33,122 bases of DNA. Origin: a candidate division CPR2 bacterium GW2011_GWC2_39_35 (GTDB lineage: Bacteria > Patescibacteriota > CPR2). The first letter of the stretch is position 1. The number at the start of each line of letters is the position of its first letter. The stretch spans positions 126,586 to 159,707 of the forward strand of contig LBWX01000002.1 of NCBI GenBank assembly GCA_000995065.1, read 5' to 3'. This document shows, piece by piece, positions 22,444 through 30,789 of the stretch. The position numbers were made by a program, and so were the translations under genes. The notes beneath the pieces were generated by a model, which saw only the letters and a list, made by a program, of their open reading frames with translations, made no database searches and was not told the origin of the DNA.

Positions 22444-23826
22444 ATGGAAAAAGAAATTCTAAATGCAATAAAGATAACCGGCGAGATCATTGATCTCTGG
22501 ATGCCGCTAAAAATTAAATTTGCCGGAACTCCGGGAGTGTCAGTCGGCATTTCCTACAAAGGCCAGCTTTTGTATAAGAAAGGTTTTGGGCTTCGTGACG
22601 TCGAGAAAGGCTTTAAGGCCGATGCTTCTACCGCTTATCATATAGCATCGATTTCTAAAATGTTTACGGCGGTAGCTATTTTACAGCTTAAGGATAGAAA
22701 AAAACTTAGCTTGGACGATAACGTCATTAAGCACTTGCCTTGGTTTAGGGTCAAAAATGAGGTTGGTGATACCGATGAGATTACTATTCGCGAGCTACTC
22801 AATCATTCCTCTGGTTTAGCTAGGGATGGCGCCGGGACCACAATGCATTGGTCCGAAAAGGATTTTCCAAATACTGATGAATTGAAATTAAAATTTGGCA
22901 ATCAATTTATCATTAATAAACATGGAACCATGTTTAAATATTCTAATTTTAACTTTGTTTTGTTGGGACTTGTTGTCGAATCGGTTAGTGGTTTAAGTTA
23001 CGAAGAGTTTATAAAAGAAAACATCATTGAAGCTCTGGGGCTAAAAAATACTACTACCGATTACAAAGAAGGATTTAACAATTACGCAAAGGGATATTTT
23101 TTTGATATCTTGGAGGATAAAATATTGGATTTGGGAAGCGTGAGAACTAGGGCTTACGGTTCTGCTACCGGATTTATCTCTAATACAATTGATCTCAATA
23201 GATTCCTTAATGATTTAAACCCGAATAATGAAGGAGTACTCCTATCAAAGGAATCCAAAAAAGAAATGACAGATGGAGGGTGGCCAACCGGAAAAAAAAA
23301 CGAGTATTACGGTTTTGCAAGCAGACTGTCATTAATTGAGGGCAGGAAAGTAATGGGTCACGGTGGTGTTTTTTATGGCTATAAAAATAGAATTAATCTA
23401 GATATTGAAAATGAAATAGGGGTATTTGTTTTAGCAAATGGCGAAAGCTTCCCGGCGGTTGATGTTAACGCAGGGATCTTTAAAATGATGTATTATTTGC
23501 TTGATAAGAAGGGAGAATACAAAGAAAATGAGGAAAGAGGGATTAGCGATTCTAATTATTATAACGGTTTGTTTAGTTATGGGCGGGGATACGATATAAT
23601 AGTAAGGGCAGGTAATTCTTTCTTAGCAATCAATCCAAGTTCTTCCGATCCAACAGGCGGGATAAGCGTTCTAAATCCCGTGAGTGAAAATGAATTTTTA
23701 GTGACAACCAAAGATAATTTTGCAAATCCCGGCGAAAAAGTTAAATTCTTTTGGGATAAAGATGGCATAACGGAAATATATTGGCCATCTTCAAAAGGTA
23801 AGAGAATAAATATTAATGAAAAGTGA
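22444..23826 (+). CDS. Beta-lactamase-fold serine hydrolase (class C/PBP-like)
   Basis: A 460-residue member of the beta-lactamase-related serine hydrolase family. The active-site serine is in SISK (Ser69, Lys72), the second motif is YSN (166-168) and the third is HGG (306-308), in place of the usual KTG. A C-terminal domain of about 90 residues follows, as in many family members. No signal peptide is seen at the chosen ATG (22444), so it may be cytoplasmic; the frame is open upstream through the tRNA, but that extension is spurious. Such proteins act as peptidases or esterases or on cell-wall peptides; the substrate is unknown and drug resistance should not be assumed. It overlaps the next gene by 11 bases. 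Confidence 0.88.
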   Translation: MEKEILNAIKITGEIIDLWMPLKIKFAGTPGVSVGISYKGQLLYKKGFGLRDVEKGFKADASTAYHIASISKMFTAVAILQLKDRKKLSLDDNVIKHLPWFRVKNEVGDTDEITIRELLNHSSGLARDGAGTTMHWSEKDFPNTDELKLKFGNQFIINKHGTMFKYSNFNFVLLGLVVESVSGLSYEEFIKENIIEALGLKNTTTDYKEGFNNYAKGYFFDILEDKILDLGSVRTRAYGSATGFISNTIDLNRFLNDLNPNNEGVLLSKESKKEMTDGGWPTGKKNEYYGFASRLSLIEGRKVMGHGGVFYGYKNRINLDIENEIGVFVLANGESFPAVDVNAGIFKMMYYLLDKKGEYKENEERGISDSNYYNGLFSYGRGYDIIVRAGNSFLAINPSSSDPTGGISVLNPVSENEFLVTTKDNFANPGEKVKFFWDKDGITEIYWPSSKGKRININEK

Positions 23827-24313
23827 AAAAATAATTTGTCTTGATCATGATGGCAACACTCATGAAGTGCTAGCTTCCAAGTTGGTAATGAGACCGGCAG
23901 TTTATGGCATCATTATTCGAGATGAAAGAATTTTACTGTCTAAACAATGGGATGGATATGATCTGCCGGGTGGCGGTGTAGAACTCGGCGAGACCATAAA
24001 AGAAGCGTTAATTAGGGAAGTAAAGGAAGAAACCGGCATCGAAGTTAAAGTTAATAGTTTAGTTGATTGCAAAGATTCTTTTTTTAAGACCGCAATTAGC
24101 AATAAATATCTGCATTCAATTCATATCTATTATTTGTGTGATGTTTCGGGCGGCGAAATCACTACCGAATACTTTGACGAGGATGAAAAAAGCTATCTGG
24201 AAACAGCCGAGTGGATGGATCTAGGAGATATCGGAAAAATTAAATTCTATAGTTCAATCGATTTGATCCAAGTTATAAAAAATGCAGAAAAAATGCAAAG
24301 CAACGCGTTCTAA
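23816..24313 (+). CDS. NUDIX hydrolase
   Basis: A 165-residue protein with a perfect NUDIX box at about residues 46-68 (GGVELGETIKEALI then REVKEETGI). It should cleave a nucleoside diphosphate derivative; with no substrate-specific motif in view, a role in nucleotide clean-up is the default inference. The start overlaps the end of the hydrolase gene in another frame, implying translational coupling and one transcript. It is the second NUDIX gene of the window and not closely similar to the one at position 25. Confidence 0.92.
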   Translation: MKSEKIICLDHDGNTHEVLASKLVMRPAVYGIIIRDERILLSKQWDGYDLPGGGVELGETIKEALIREVKEETGIEVKVNSLVDCKDSFFKTAISNKYLHSIHIYYLCDVSGGEITTEYFDEDEKSYLETAEWMDLGDIGKIKFYSSIDLIQVIKNAEKMQSNAF

Positions 24314-24347
24314 TCTTTAGTAACAGCATTTTCAACAATCCTCTAAA

Positions 24348-24376
24348 TTGCTTATTCTAAGGCGAAATGTTAAAAT
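24348..24376 (+). promoter_or_regulatory. Promoter of the VKOR-like gene
   Basis: TTGCTT (24348-24353), 17 bases, TAAAAT (24371-24376); the predicted start is about 22 bases before the ATG. Confidence 0.6.
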
Positions 24377-24404
24377 ATAGCCAAGTAACAAAAGGCAAAA
24401 AATC

Positions 24405-24797
24405 ATGACACATTATCTTATCCTTTCTTTAGCAGTGGTTGGAATAGTTAATACCCTGTATCTTTCATATCACACGATTAAAAGAACGGATGTGGCATGC
24501 TTATTTTTCCCTAAAGAATGGTGCCGCAAAGTGCAGCATAGTAAGTATAGTAAAACACTGGGTATTCCAAACTCCTTTGCCGGCCTATTTATGTATATGA
24601 CGATTCTTTTCTTAACTCTTTTTTATCTAAATGGAGTTGTTCCTTTTTGGTGGGTCCAGATCCCGATAGCTATTGGTTTTCTATTTTCTATGTATTTTAC
24701 GGCCATTCAGGCATTTGTTTTAAGAGCTTTTTGCACTTGGTGCGTAATTTCGGCAATTGATTTTATCATTTTGGTTATTGCTGCTTTTTTATATTAA
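24405..24797 (+). CDS. VKOR-family quinone-linked disulfide-forming membrane protein
   Basis: A 130-residue membrane protein with four hydrophobic helices (about 3-22, 57-75, 80-103, 113-130). It has the vitamin K epoxide reductase pattern: a loop cysteine pair (Cys32 and Cys40), Ser57 in IPNS, and the redox CxxC (Cys110-Thr-Trp-Cys113). Such proteins reoxidise a thioredoxin-like partner and pass electrons to quinone, driving disulfide formation outside the membrane. No DsbA-like partner is adjacent, and the protein is not fused to a thioredoxin domain. The start is the ATG after a weak AAAGG. Confidence 0.88.
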   Translation: MTHYLILSLAVVGIVNTLYLSYHTIKRTDVACLFFPKEWCRKVQHSKYSKTLGIPNSFAGLFMYMTILFLTLFYLNGVVPFWWVQIPIAIGFLFSMYFTAIQAFVLRAFCTWCVISAIDFIILVIAAFLY

Positions 24798-24824
24798 CGG
24801 TTAGCGGTTAAATTAAGGTTTTTT

Positions 24825-25607
24825 GTGAAAAACATTACCGGCAAGAAAATACTTGTTATTGGAGCTACTGGCGGTTTCGGAAGCGTTATTTCTAAAACGC
24901 TCGACGAGTATGGCGCCAGACTTTTCTTGCATGGGAATAAGGAATCGGAAAAGTTAAACAAACTTCAGTCTAGCTTAAAAAATGTCGATGGCACGGTCTT
25001 GGCGGATATAACTAAAGAGCAACAAGTTGAAAATATGTATTCTGAAGTTGTAAAAGCTTGGAATGATAAGCTTGATGGTCTTGTCATTAGTTCTGGTAGT
25101 ACTCCAGTTGCTACCGAAATTAAAGATACCTCACTAGAAGACTGGAATTACGCTATAAATGTTAATTTGACAGGACCTTTTCTCTTGATAAAGCACGCAT
25201 CACCACTTCTAAAAAAGGCAGGTGGAGGCAAAATTGTGGTGATTTCTTCAATTTTTGGCATAGAAACGCCGTTAAATCGGGGTTCGTATGGGGCTGCAAA
25301 GCACGGACTTACGGCTTTGGTACAAACAGTAAGCAAGGAGGAGGGAGCTTCACCAAATATTATTCATATAAACGCTTTATGTCCAGGCAGCGCATATGGT
25401 GAGAATGCTGAACGTGCGTTTGAGAGGACCGCTAAAGAAAAAGGAATCTCTGTTGATGAATTTCTGAAAATAAAAACGTCAAAAATACCAGCGGGCAGAT
25501 TGTTATATCCAGGAGAAGTGGCAGAAGCAACAGCATTTCTTTGTTCGGATTCTTCAAATTATATAAATGGCGAATTAATTAAGTTGACTGGTGGAGCTAT
25601 CGAATAG
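24825..25607 (+). CDS. Short-chain dehydrogenase/reductase
   Basis: A 260-residue SDR with the NAD(P)-binding GATGGFG (13-19), the catalytic Ser in VVISSIFG and Tyr155-xxx-Lys159 in SYGAAK, and the C-terminal PGEVAEATAFLCSDSSNYINGELIKLTGG typical of classical 3-oxoacyl-ACP reductase-like members. The usual NNAG motif reads ISSGS. The substrate is not determined; fatty-acid synthesis need not be present in such a genome. The start is GTG 24825 with AAGG a short way upstream. It is followed after 12 bases by the PNPOx-fold gene, so the two form an operon. Confidence 0.92.
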   Translation: MKNITGKKILVIGATGGFGSVISKTLDEYGARLFLHGNKESEKLNKLQSSLKNVDGTVLADITKEQQVENMYSEVVKAWNDKLDGLVISSGSTPVATEIKDTSLEDWNYAINVNLTGPFLLIKHASPLLKKAGGGKIVVISSIFGIETPLNRGSYGAAKHGLTALVQTVSKEEGASPNIIHINALCPGSAYGENAERAFERTAKEKGISVDEFLKIKTSKIPAGRLLYPGEVAEATAFLCSDSSNYINGELIKLTGGAIE

Positions 25608-25619
25608 AAGGAGATCTTT

Positions 25620-26120
25620 ATGTCTAACAAACCAACCCCTCAAAAAATTGAAGAAATTGTAAAAAGTTTTATAAATGAAGGCAAACTTATGCAGGTAATA
25701 ACCTGTCAGAACAACCAGCCCTGGGTTGCTAATGTTTGGTACAGTTTTGATGAAAACTTAAACTTTTACTTTATTTCTCGCAACTCCCGCCGGCATAGCC
25801 AGGAATTAAGAAAACAGTCAAAAGTAGCCGGAAATATTGCCTTGCCGCCTTTTGAGGGATTAGGGCAAAAGGCTAGGGCAGTGGCTTTTGAAGGAATTGC
25901 CGAAGAAGTGGGGATGATGGCCTCAAAAGAAGCTTTTAATATTTACAGAAAAAGGTGGCCTCAAGCTATTCATCATATTACCGACAAAGACATTCTAAAA
26001 AATTTAACTAAGGTTAGATTTTACAAAATAACTCCCACGCTTTTTGTGCTTTTCGATGAAGTAAGTTTTCCCGATGACGCAAGACAAGAACTTTCATGGG
26101 GTAACAAAGATAAAAAATAA
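25620..26120 (+). CDS. PNPOx-like FMN-binding split-barrel protein
   Basis: A 166-residue protein of the pyridoxamine 5'-phosphate oxidase-like fold. Segments MQVITCQNNQPWVANVWYSFDENLNFYFISRNSRRHSQEL and VAGNIALPP follow the strand order of the flavin-binding split barrel. The specific PNPOx substrate residues are not obvious, so a general flavin-dependent or F420/heme-type reductase is equally possible. AGAAGGAG is well placed before the ATG. It is cotranscribed with the SDR gene. Confidence 0.85.
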   Translation: MSNKPTPQKIEEIVKSFINEGKLMQVITCQNNQPWVANVWYSFDENLNFYFISRNSRRHSQELRKQSKVAGNIALPPFEGLGQKARAVAFEGIAEEVGMMASKEAFNIYRKRWPQAIHHITDKDILKNLTKVRFYKITPTLFVLFDEVSFPDDARQELSWGNKDKK

Positions 26121-26270
26121 AATCTTATCGGCTTTTTAACTAATGAGTAAGGTAAAGGCGAAAATCATCTTTTATGATTTCTTATTTGATTTAAAACTCT
26201 TTACAAATCAAAAACAAAGTATTAGTAATTACATAATGTTAAACGCAAAACCCAGGTTTTTTAAGGATCT

Positions 26271-28001
26271 ATGGAAATAACCGAAGAAATAAAAAACCGA
26301 ATCGATATTGTTGATTTTATCTCGGGCTACATCACACTAAAGAGAGCCGGCCGAAATTTTAGTGCCTGCTGTCCATTTCATAATGAGAAGTCGCCGTCTT
26401 TTATGGTAAGTCCCGAAAAGCAGATCTGGCATTGTTTTGGCTGCAACGAAGGCGGCGACGTCATTGGTTTTTTTATGAAAACGGAAGGTCTAAATTTCCC
26501 AGAGGCCATCGAGCAATTAGCCGCCAGAGCCAATATCGTTTTGCCAAAAGAATACAAAAATCCGCAAAAAAAAGAGAAGAAAACAAACCTTTACAAAGTG
26601 GAAGACTTAGCCTGTCAGATATATCAAAAGATTTTGTACGAAACGCCTTGGGGCGAAGATTCCATGAAGTATTATCTAAAGAGAGGCCTCACCGATAAGA
26701 CGATTAAGCGTTTTCGGCTCGGCGTTTCTCCTAAAAATCCCAATTTTGTTTCTAAGATTTTAAAAGAAAAAGGCTATCCGGAGAATATCTTAATTGATGC
26801 GGGGATCGCAGTTAAAAAAGGGAACGGCGTTACTGATAGATTTATAAAGAGGCTTATGTTTCCCATTACCGATATTTCCGGTAGAATTATTGGTTTTTCG
26901 GCAAGAGTCTTAGATTCTTCCTTGCCAAAGTATATAAATTCTTCGGATTCACCGATTTATAACAAAAGCCAGGCATTGTATGGCTTAGCTGAAGCTAAGA
27001 AATCAATTAGGGAGCGAGACTCTGCTCTCTTGGTCGAGGGCCAGATGGATGTTCTTGCTTGTTTTGAAAATGGAATCGAGAATGCGGTGGCTTCATCCGG
27101 CACGGCGCTTACCGAAGGCCAACTAAATCTCATCAAAAGATTTAGCTTGAATCTTAAATTTTGTTTTGATATGGATGCTGCCGGCGTTCAGGCTACCGAA
27201 AGAGGAATCGAGCTGGCTTTAAAAAATGATTTTAATGTCGAGGTGATTGCGGTGCCTTCCGGCAAGGATCCGGCCGATACCTTAAAAGAAGAACCGGAAA
27301 AATTCAGGAAGGCGATTGAAGAAAGCGTGCCTGCGCTGCAATATTTTATTAATGAGGGTCTTAAGAATAACGATATCGAGACTGCAAAAGGCAAGAAGGA
27401 CTTTTCTGTCTACATTGTAAAAAAAATTAACTTACTTTCCAATGCTGTGGAGCGGAATCATTGGATAAAAGAAATCACGAGGATTTTAGATGTCACCGAA
27501 AAAGAGCTTAACATTGTTTTTAGAAAAAATGAGTTTGCGGATAAAAACGCTGAAAGCAAGCCGGCACAGAAGGATTTAAGGAGTGAAATGGAAAATAATC
27601 TTTTGGGGCTTTCTATGCTTCATTCAAAATACATCAGTTTTGTGGTTAATAATCTTAAGAAAGACGAAATATCAGAGGAAAATCGCGACTTGTTCTCATC
27701 ACTCTCGGCCTTTAAAAAGAAAAAATTTAGTTTAAAATTATATTTTAAAGAATTTCCCGAACTCGAGGAGAAAGCAAAATTGTTAAGTTTGCAGGCGGAA
27801 TATGAGTATGGCGAATTGGATGACGAGGCGGCCGGAGATGAGATCTTGTTTACCTCAAGAAGAATAAAGGAGCTTTCCCTTACGGAATTGCTTGGCGATT
27901 TGCTTAAAAAAATTAGGTCAGCGGAAAAAGAAAATAATAAAGATCTTCAAAAAACGTTACTTTTAGAGTATAATAGCTTACTATTAAAGAGAGATCATTA
28001 A
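26271..28001 (+). CDS. dnaG: DNA primase
   Basis: DnaG makes RNA primers for replication. The 576-residue protein has the CHC2 zinc finger (Cys34, His37, Cys55, Cys58), the primase core, and the TOPRIM acidic residues Glu256 in VEGQMD and Asp300/Asp302 in FDMDAAG. The C-terminal part (about 430-576) is the helicase-interacting region and is poorly conserved. It starts at the ATG with AAGGA nearby. Only eight bases separate it from rpoD, the classic macromolecular-synthesis order. Confidence 0.98.
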   Translation: MEITEEIKNRIDIVDFISGYITLKRAGRNFSACCPFHNEKSPSFMVSPEKQIWHCFGCNEGGDVIGFFMKTEGLNFPEAIEQLAARANIVLPKEYKNPQKKEKKTNLYKVEDLACQIYQKILYETPWGEDSMKYYLKRGLTDKTIKRFRLGVSPKNPNFVSKILKEKGYPENILIDAGIAVKKGNGVTDRFIKRLMFPITDISGRIIGFSARVLDSSLPKYINSSDSPIYNKSQALYGLAEAKKSIRERDSALLVEGQMDVLACFENGIENAVASSGTALTEGQLNLIKRFSLNLKFCFDMDAAGVQATERGIELALKNDFNVEVIAVPSGKDPADTLKEEPEKFRKAIEESVPALQYFINEGLKNNDIETAKGKKDFSVYIVKKINLLSNAVERNHWIKEITRILDVTEKELNIVFRKNEFADKNAESKPAQKDLRSEMENNLLGLSMLHSKYISFVVNNLKKDEISEENRDLFSSLSAFKKKKFSLKLYFKEFPELEEKAKLLSLQAEYEYGELDDEAAGDEILFTSRRIKELSLTELLGDLLKKIRSAEKENNKDLQKTLLLEYNSLLLKRDH

Positions 28002-28009
28002 GGAGGCGC

Positions 28010-29092
28010 ATGACAACAAAGAAGGAAGTCGATAAGACCGAACAGCTGGTAGGTAAAGGCCGGGAACAAGGCTTTATAACACAGGAAGAAATCCTGGCTA
28101 CTATTCCGGATATCGAAGACAATATCGAGAAATTGGATGAACTTTATGCTCAACTGATGGATGCTGGCATCGAAATTTTAGACAACAAAGAAAAGCTAGT
28201 TTGGGGTGGACCCTCTGATTCTGAAGACGAGGATGAGCCGGTAGCGCCGGAGGATTTATCGGAGCTTGCCGAAGATTCCGTCAGAATGTATCTAAGAGAA
28301 ATTGGTAGAATTCCACTTTTGAATCCTGAAGAAGAAGTGGCCATTGCTAAAAGAGTAGCTGAGGGCGACAAAATAGGCAAAAAGCTACTGATCGAGGCCA
28401 ATTTAAGATTAGTAGTTTCGATTGCAAAGAAATATATTGGTAGAGGAATGGATCTCTTAGATCTTATAGAAGAGGGTAACACCGGTCTTATTCGGGCTGT
28501 CGAAAAATTTGATTATACAAGAGGCTATAAATTCTCAACTTACGCAACATGGTGGATTAGGCAAGCCATCACCAGAGCTATTGCCGATCAGGCTCGAACC
28601 ATCCGGATTCCGGTTCATATGGTAGAAACCATTAATAAGCTAATAAGAACCCAGAGACGTTTGGTTCAGGAATTAGGCCGCGAACCGTTACCGGAAGAAA
28701 TTGCGGCCGAGATGGATATGGAAATCGAGAAAGTTAATCATATTCTAAAGATTAATCAAGACATCGTGTCAATTGACGCGCCGGTTGGCGAGGAAGATGA
28801 TAGCCAACTGGCTGATTTTCTACCCGACGAGGATTCGTTGTCGCCTCAGGATGCGGCAGTTTACCAGCTTCTAAAGGAACATGTTCAGGAAGTTTTGCAG
28901 TTTTTAACTCCAAGGGAGCAAAAAATCCTTAAAATGCGCTTTGGTTTAGAAGACGGCCGAAGTTACACCTTAGAAGAAGTGGGCCAGGAATTTGGAGTAA
29001 CCCGAGAAAGAATCCGCCAGATCGAGGCTAAAGCCCTAATGAAACTTAAAAAACATAGAGAATCTAAGAAATTAAGTGATTATTTAAGATAG
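28010..29092 (+). CDS. rpoD: RNA polymerase primary sigma factor
   Basis: A 360-residue housekeeping sigma-70. A short region 1.1-like N-terminus (1-80) is followed by region 1.2 ([15 protein letters not shown]), region 2 ([19 protein letters not shown], then [19 protein letters not shown] and [15 protein letters not shown]), region 3 ([14 protein letters not shown]) and region 4.2 ([25 protein letters not shown]). The non-conserved insert between 1.2 and 2.1 is missing, as in compact sigma-A proteins. AAGGAGG lies just upstream. It should recognise the TTGACA/TATAAT promoters found throughout the window. Confidence 0.99.
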   Translation: MTTKKEVDKTEQLVGKGREQGFITQEEILATIPDIEDNIEKLDELYAQLMDAGIEILDNKEKLVWGGPSDSEDEDEPVAPEDLSELAEDSVRMYLREIGRIPLLNPEEEVAIAKRVAEGDKIGKKLLIEANLRLVVSIAKKYIGRGMDLLDLIEEGNTGLIRAVEKFDYTRGYKFSTYATWWIRQAITRAIADQARTIRIPVHMVETINKLIRTQRRLVQELGREPLPEEIAAEMDMEIEKVNHILKINQDIVSIDAPVGEEDDSQLADFLPDEDSLSPQDAAVYQLLKEHVQEVLQFLTPREQKILKMRFGLEDGRSYTLEEVGQEFGVTRERIRQIEAKALMKLKKHRESKKLSDYLR

Positions 29093-29140
29093 GATAATCG
29101 GTTAATAGGCCGATAGACGAATGGGAAATACAAATCAATA

Positions 29141-29171
29141 CTAAAAACGGCCCTTTTGGAGCCGTTTTTAG
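29141..29171. terminator. Bidirectional terminator after rpoD
   Basis: CTAAAAACGGC (29141-29151) pairs perfectly with GCCGTTTTTAG (29161-29171); a T-rich stretch follows on each strand. It serves rpoD and possibly the convergent small-protein operon. Confidence 0.85.
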
Positions 29172-29236
29172 CTTTTGCCCGTTTCGTCCTCTTTGGGACT
29201 CTTCAGTACCATGTACTGTCACGTAAGTGGTGAACG

Positions 29237-29303
29237 AGCTGCTGAGATGATAGATAGGGTTTGTGGGTGCTTTTGGCACGAACAAAATATCTATCTCTCA
29301 GCT
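29237..29303. other. Long imperfect hairpin after the small-protein operon
   Basis: GCTGAGATGATAGATA pairs with TATCTATCTCTCAGC (one small bulge), with an inner GGTGC/GGCAC-type stem. It spans nearly 70 bases between the rpoD terminator and the stop at 29324. It could be the 3' end of the minus-strand transcript or a structured RNA. Confidence 0.45.
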
Positions 29304-29323
29304 GCGCAACGCTGGTTTGCTGC

Positions 29324-29500
29324 TTAGCAGCCAGCATCGTGCAAAGTATGGTAGACTACATAGCCGGCGATAAGGAGTGTGCCTCCCGAGCCAACTACGG
29401 CCGTCCATACCGAAATGCAACCCTCTGATGCTTGCGTACCTAGTAGATATGCTACTACGAGCGCGAGCCCAACGAACAATGCAGTTACTAGATTCCTCAT
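29324..29500 (-). CDS. Small membrane protein, 58 residues, unknown function
   Basis: A 58-codon frame, MRNLVTALFVGLALVVAYL followed by LGTQASEGC and a second hydrophobic helix (VWTAVVGSGGTLLIAGYVVY). Both helices span a membrane; the linker carries a cysteine and the C-terminus is HTLHDAGC. AAGGAGGAG at the right distance before the ATG supports translation. It is downstream of a second small membrane-protein gene with the same kind of ribosome site. No family is recognised. Confidence 0.65.
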   Translation of the reverse strand: MRNLVTALFVGLALVVAYLLGTQASEGCISVWTAVVGSGGTLLIAGYVVYHTLHDAGC

Positions 29501-29556
29501 GTGCGTTCTCCTCCTTAAGAGATCGTGGGTTTCTTTTTTGTGACGATTGTCACTTT

Positions 29557-29612
29557 TACATCTTGAGAATCGATAGAGACGTCGGTTTTTCCGACTTTTT
29601 GCTATCGATCTC
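29557..29612. other. Palindrome between the two small genes
   Basis: GAGAATCGATAG...CTATCGATCTC frames an inner GTCGG-TTTTT-CCGAC hairpin (about 29581-29595) followed on the plus strand by TTTTT. It lies in the 120-base gap between the two minus-strand small genes and could reduce read-through or fold the joint transcript. Confidence 0.45.
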
Positions 29613-29620
29613 GATCCTAC

Positions 29621-29806
29621 TTACTTAGCTATCATTTCTTCTAAACCACAGCATATGCAAAACAGTGTCACTGACACTGTTACGTATCCTGCAGTCGTTC
29701 CGTGACCGCTCAGCACCTCCTGGAAGGACTGGAGCTCCCAGCCGATAAATGCTGCTGCAGCAGCAATGCCGGCCATAACGATCATTGCTTTTACCGATCT
29801 ACTCAT
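29621..29806 (-). CDS. Small membrane protein, 61 residues, unknown function
   Basis: A 61-residue protein with a first hydrophobic helix rich in alanine (MIVMAGIAAAAAFIGWEL) and a second (TAGYVTVSVTLFCICCGLEE) with three cysteines. AAGGAGGAG precedes the ATG at ideal spacing. Upstream on the minus strand there is an inverted CGTGATAACACG that could be an operator; a TTGACA is present but no well-spaced -10 was found. Its organisation mirrors the small-gene pair at 9119-9398. Function unknown. Confidence 0.7.
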   Translation of the reverse strand: MSRSVKAMIVMAGIAAAAAFIGWELQSFQEVLSGHGTTAGYVTVSVTLFCICCGLEEMIAK

Positions 29807-30105
29807 GATTGTATCTCCTCCTTGGAGCCTATAGGTTGTTTTGATGTAAACGTGTTATCACGTCACAATATAAGATTGCCATCTCTTGAATGAAGTGTCA
29901 AGACAACCATTTGGCAACTGCTCATACCCTCCATTAATTTATCAAATTTTTTAAAGAAATTAGGTCTATCTTGCTACCACGGGGGATAGAGAACAGAAGC
30001 ATTGGCAGAGAAGGTATCATTCTCCTTGTCAGTTTTCTTTTCAAAGGAAGGTTTTCTTTTTTAAAAATATGGGTCTTTGCTTACCTTCAGCCTTGTTGTT
30101 ACCAC

Positions 30106-30264
30106 GTCATCCTGAACTTGCCTGCCCTTCCGAAGCGAAGCGTAGTAGGGTTTCAGGATCTTTTCTTGTATCCGAATGGGATCCTGAAATCCTCCTTCGT
30201 TAAAACTTCCAACTTCACTAAAGTTTCGATGGACAGGTCGGACGGACAAGTAAATTTAGGATGA
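30106..30264. repeat. Dispersed palindromic repeat, GTCATCCTGAACTTG family
   Basis: TCATCCTGAACTTG at the left is mirrored by GACAAG...TTTAGGATGA at the right, with an internal TTTCAGGATC/GGATCCTGAAA pair. Related to the repeats at 4363 and 9491. The remaining part of the 29807-30365 gap, about 29900-30100, shows no gene or structure I can support. Confidence 0.6.
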
Positions 30265-30280
30265 AGTCTAATATAAACAA

Positions 30281-30300
30281 AAAAGACCTCTTGGTCTTTT
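30281..30300. terminator. Terminator-like hairpin, AAAAGACC/GGTCTTTT
   Basis: An eight-base perfect stem with loop TCTT; on the minus strand it is followed by a T-rich stretch (TTGTTT), so it could end the transcript of the 88-residue gene at 30366. It is the last of three tandem hairpins. Confidence 0.65.
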
Positions 30301-30313
30301 GCTGGTGAAGTTA

Positions 30314-30353
30314 AAGGAGCTAAGGCCACATTTGTGAGCACTCAGCTCCTTTT
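30314..30353. terminator. Hairpin AAAGGAGCT/AGCTCCTTT
   Basis: A nine-base perfect stem with an inner CACA/GTG pairing. On the plus strand TT then AAAC follows; on the minus strand it is the second hairpin after the 88-residue gene. A third (CGATTAG/CTAATCG, about 30363-30382) overlaps the gene's end. Confidence 0.5.
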
Positions 30354-30365
30354 TAAACACTTCGA

Positions 30366-30632
30366 TTAGCTCGAACTAATCGATTTCACTCGCAACCTTT
30401 CCGAGCACCTCATTCTCGGTAATGAGAGAAAACTTGCTTCTCTAAGTATGGTTGAAAAACTTGGCATTGTATCTGGGGGACAATCATAGAAATACTGCTC
30501 GTCAATTGCAAGTACTTGTGCGCTTACAGGCGATGGTGAAAGTCTGATATTAAGGCCGATCCTTTCAAGATAATCCACTACTACATTTCTTTGCACTCTA
30601 TTACTATTTGTATAAATCAAAATCGTTTGCAT
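30366..30632 (-). CDS. Unknown small protein, 88 residues
   Basis: I start at the ATG whose complement is 30630-30632 (MQTILIYTNSNRVQRNVVVDYLERIG), because GGGGAGGG lies about six bases upstream; an ATG nine codons further out has no such site. The start looks like an alpha/beta unit (strand ILIYTN, helix VQRNVVVDYLERIG, strand NIRLSP), recalling receiver-like or P-loop-less Rossmann folds, but it is too short for a full domain and no motif is recognised. The C-terminus is basic and serine-rich. Three tandem hairpins follow. Confidence 0.55.
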   Translation of the reverse strand: MQTILIYTNSNRVQRNVVVDYLERIGLNIRLSPSPVSAQVLAIDEQYFYDCPPDTMPSFSTILREASFLSLPRMRCSERLRVKSISSS

Positions 30633-30752
30633 TCGTCCCTCCCCAGTATCGGTTGCCAATGTTTACAATGATGTATTATGTTTTAATTCTTAAACTACTA
30701 AGTATTAAACTTTTGAACATCTTATCATATTTAAGCTTATTTGTCACTTCCC

Positions 30753-30782
30753 TTGGTCTTAACCTTTGTTATCTGCTACAAT
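30753..30782 (+). promoter_or_regulatory. polA promoter giving a leaderless mRNA
   Basis: TTGGTC (30753-30758), an 18-base spacer and TACAAT (30777-30782). The expected start, seven bases after the -10, is at 30789-30790, which is the A of the polA ATG. Confidence 0.55.
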
Positions 30783-30789
30783 AACAAGC

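Noticed and set aside
29377-29628. 83-codon plus-strand frame opposite the small membrane-protein genes
   Set aside because: The minus strand has well-placed ribosome sites and membrane-helix patterns; the plus frame has neither.
29971-30264. 97-codon plus-strand frame
   Set aside because: It reads through a dispersed palindromic repeat and has no ribosome site.
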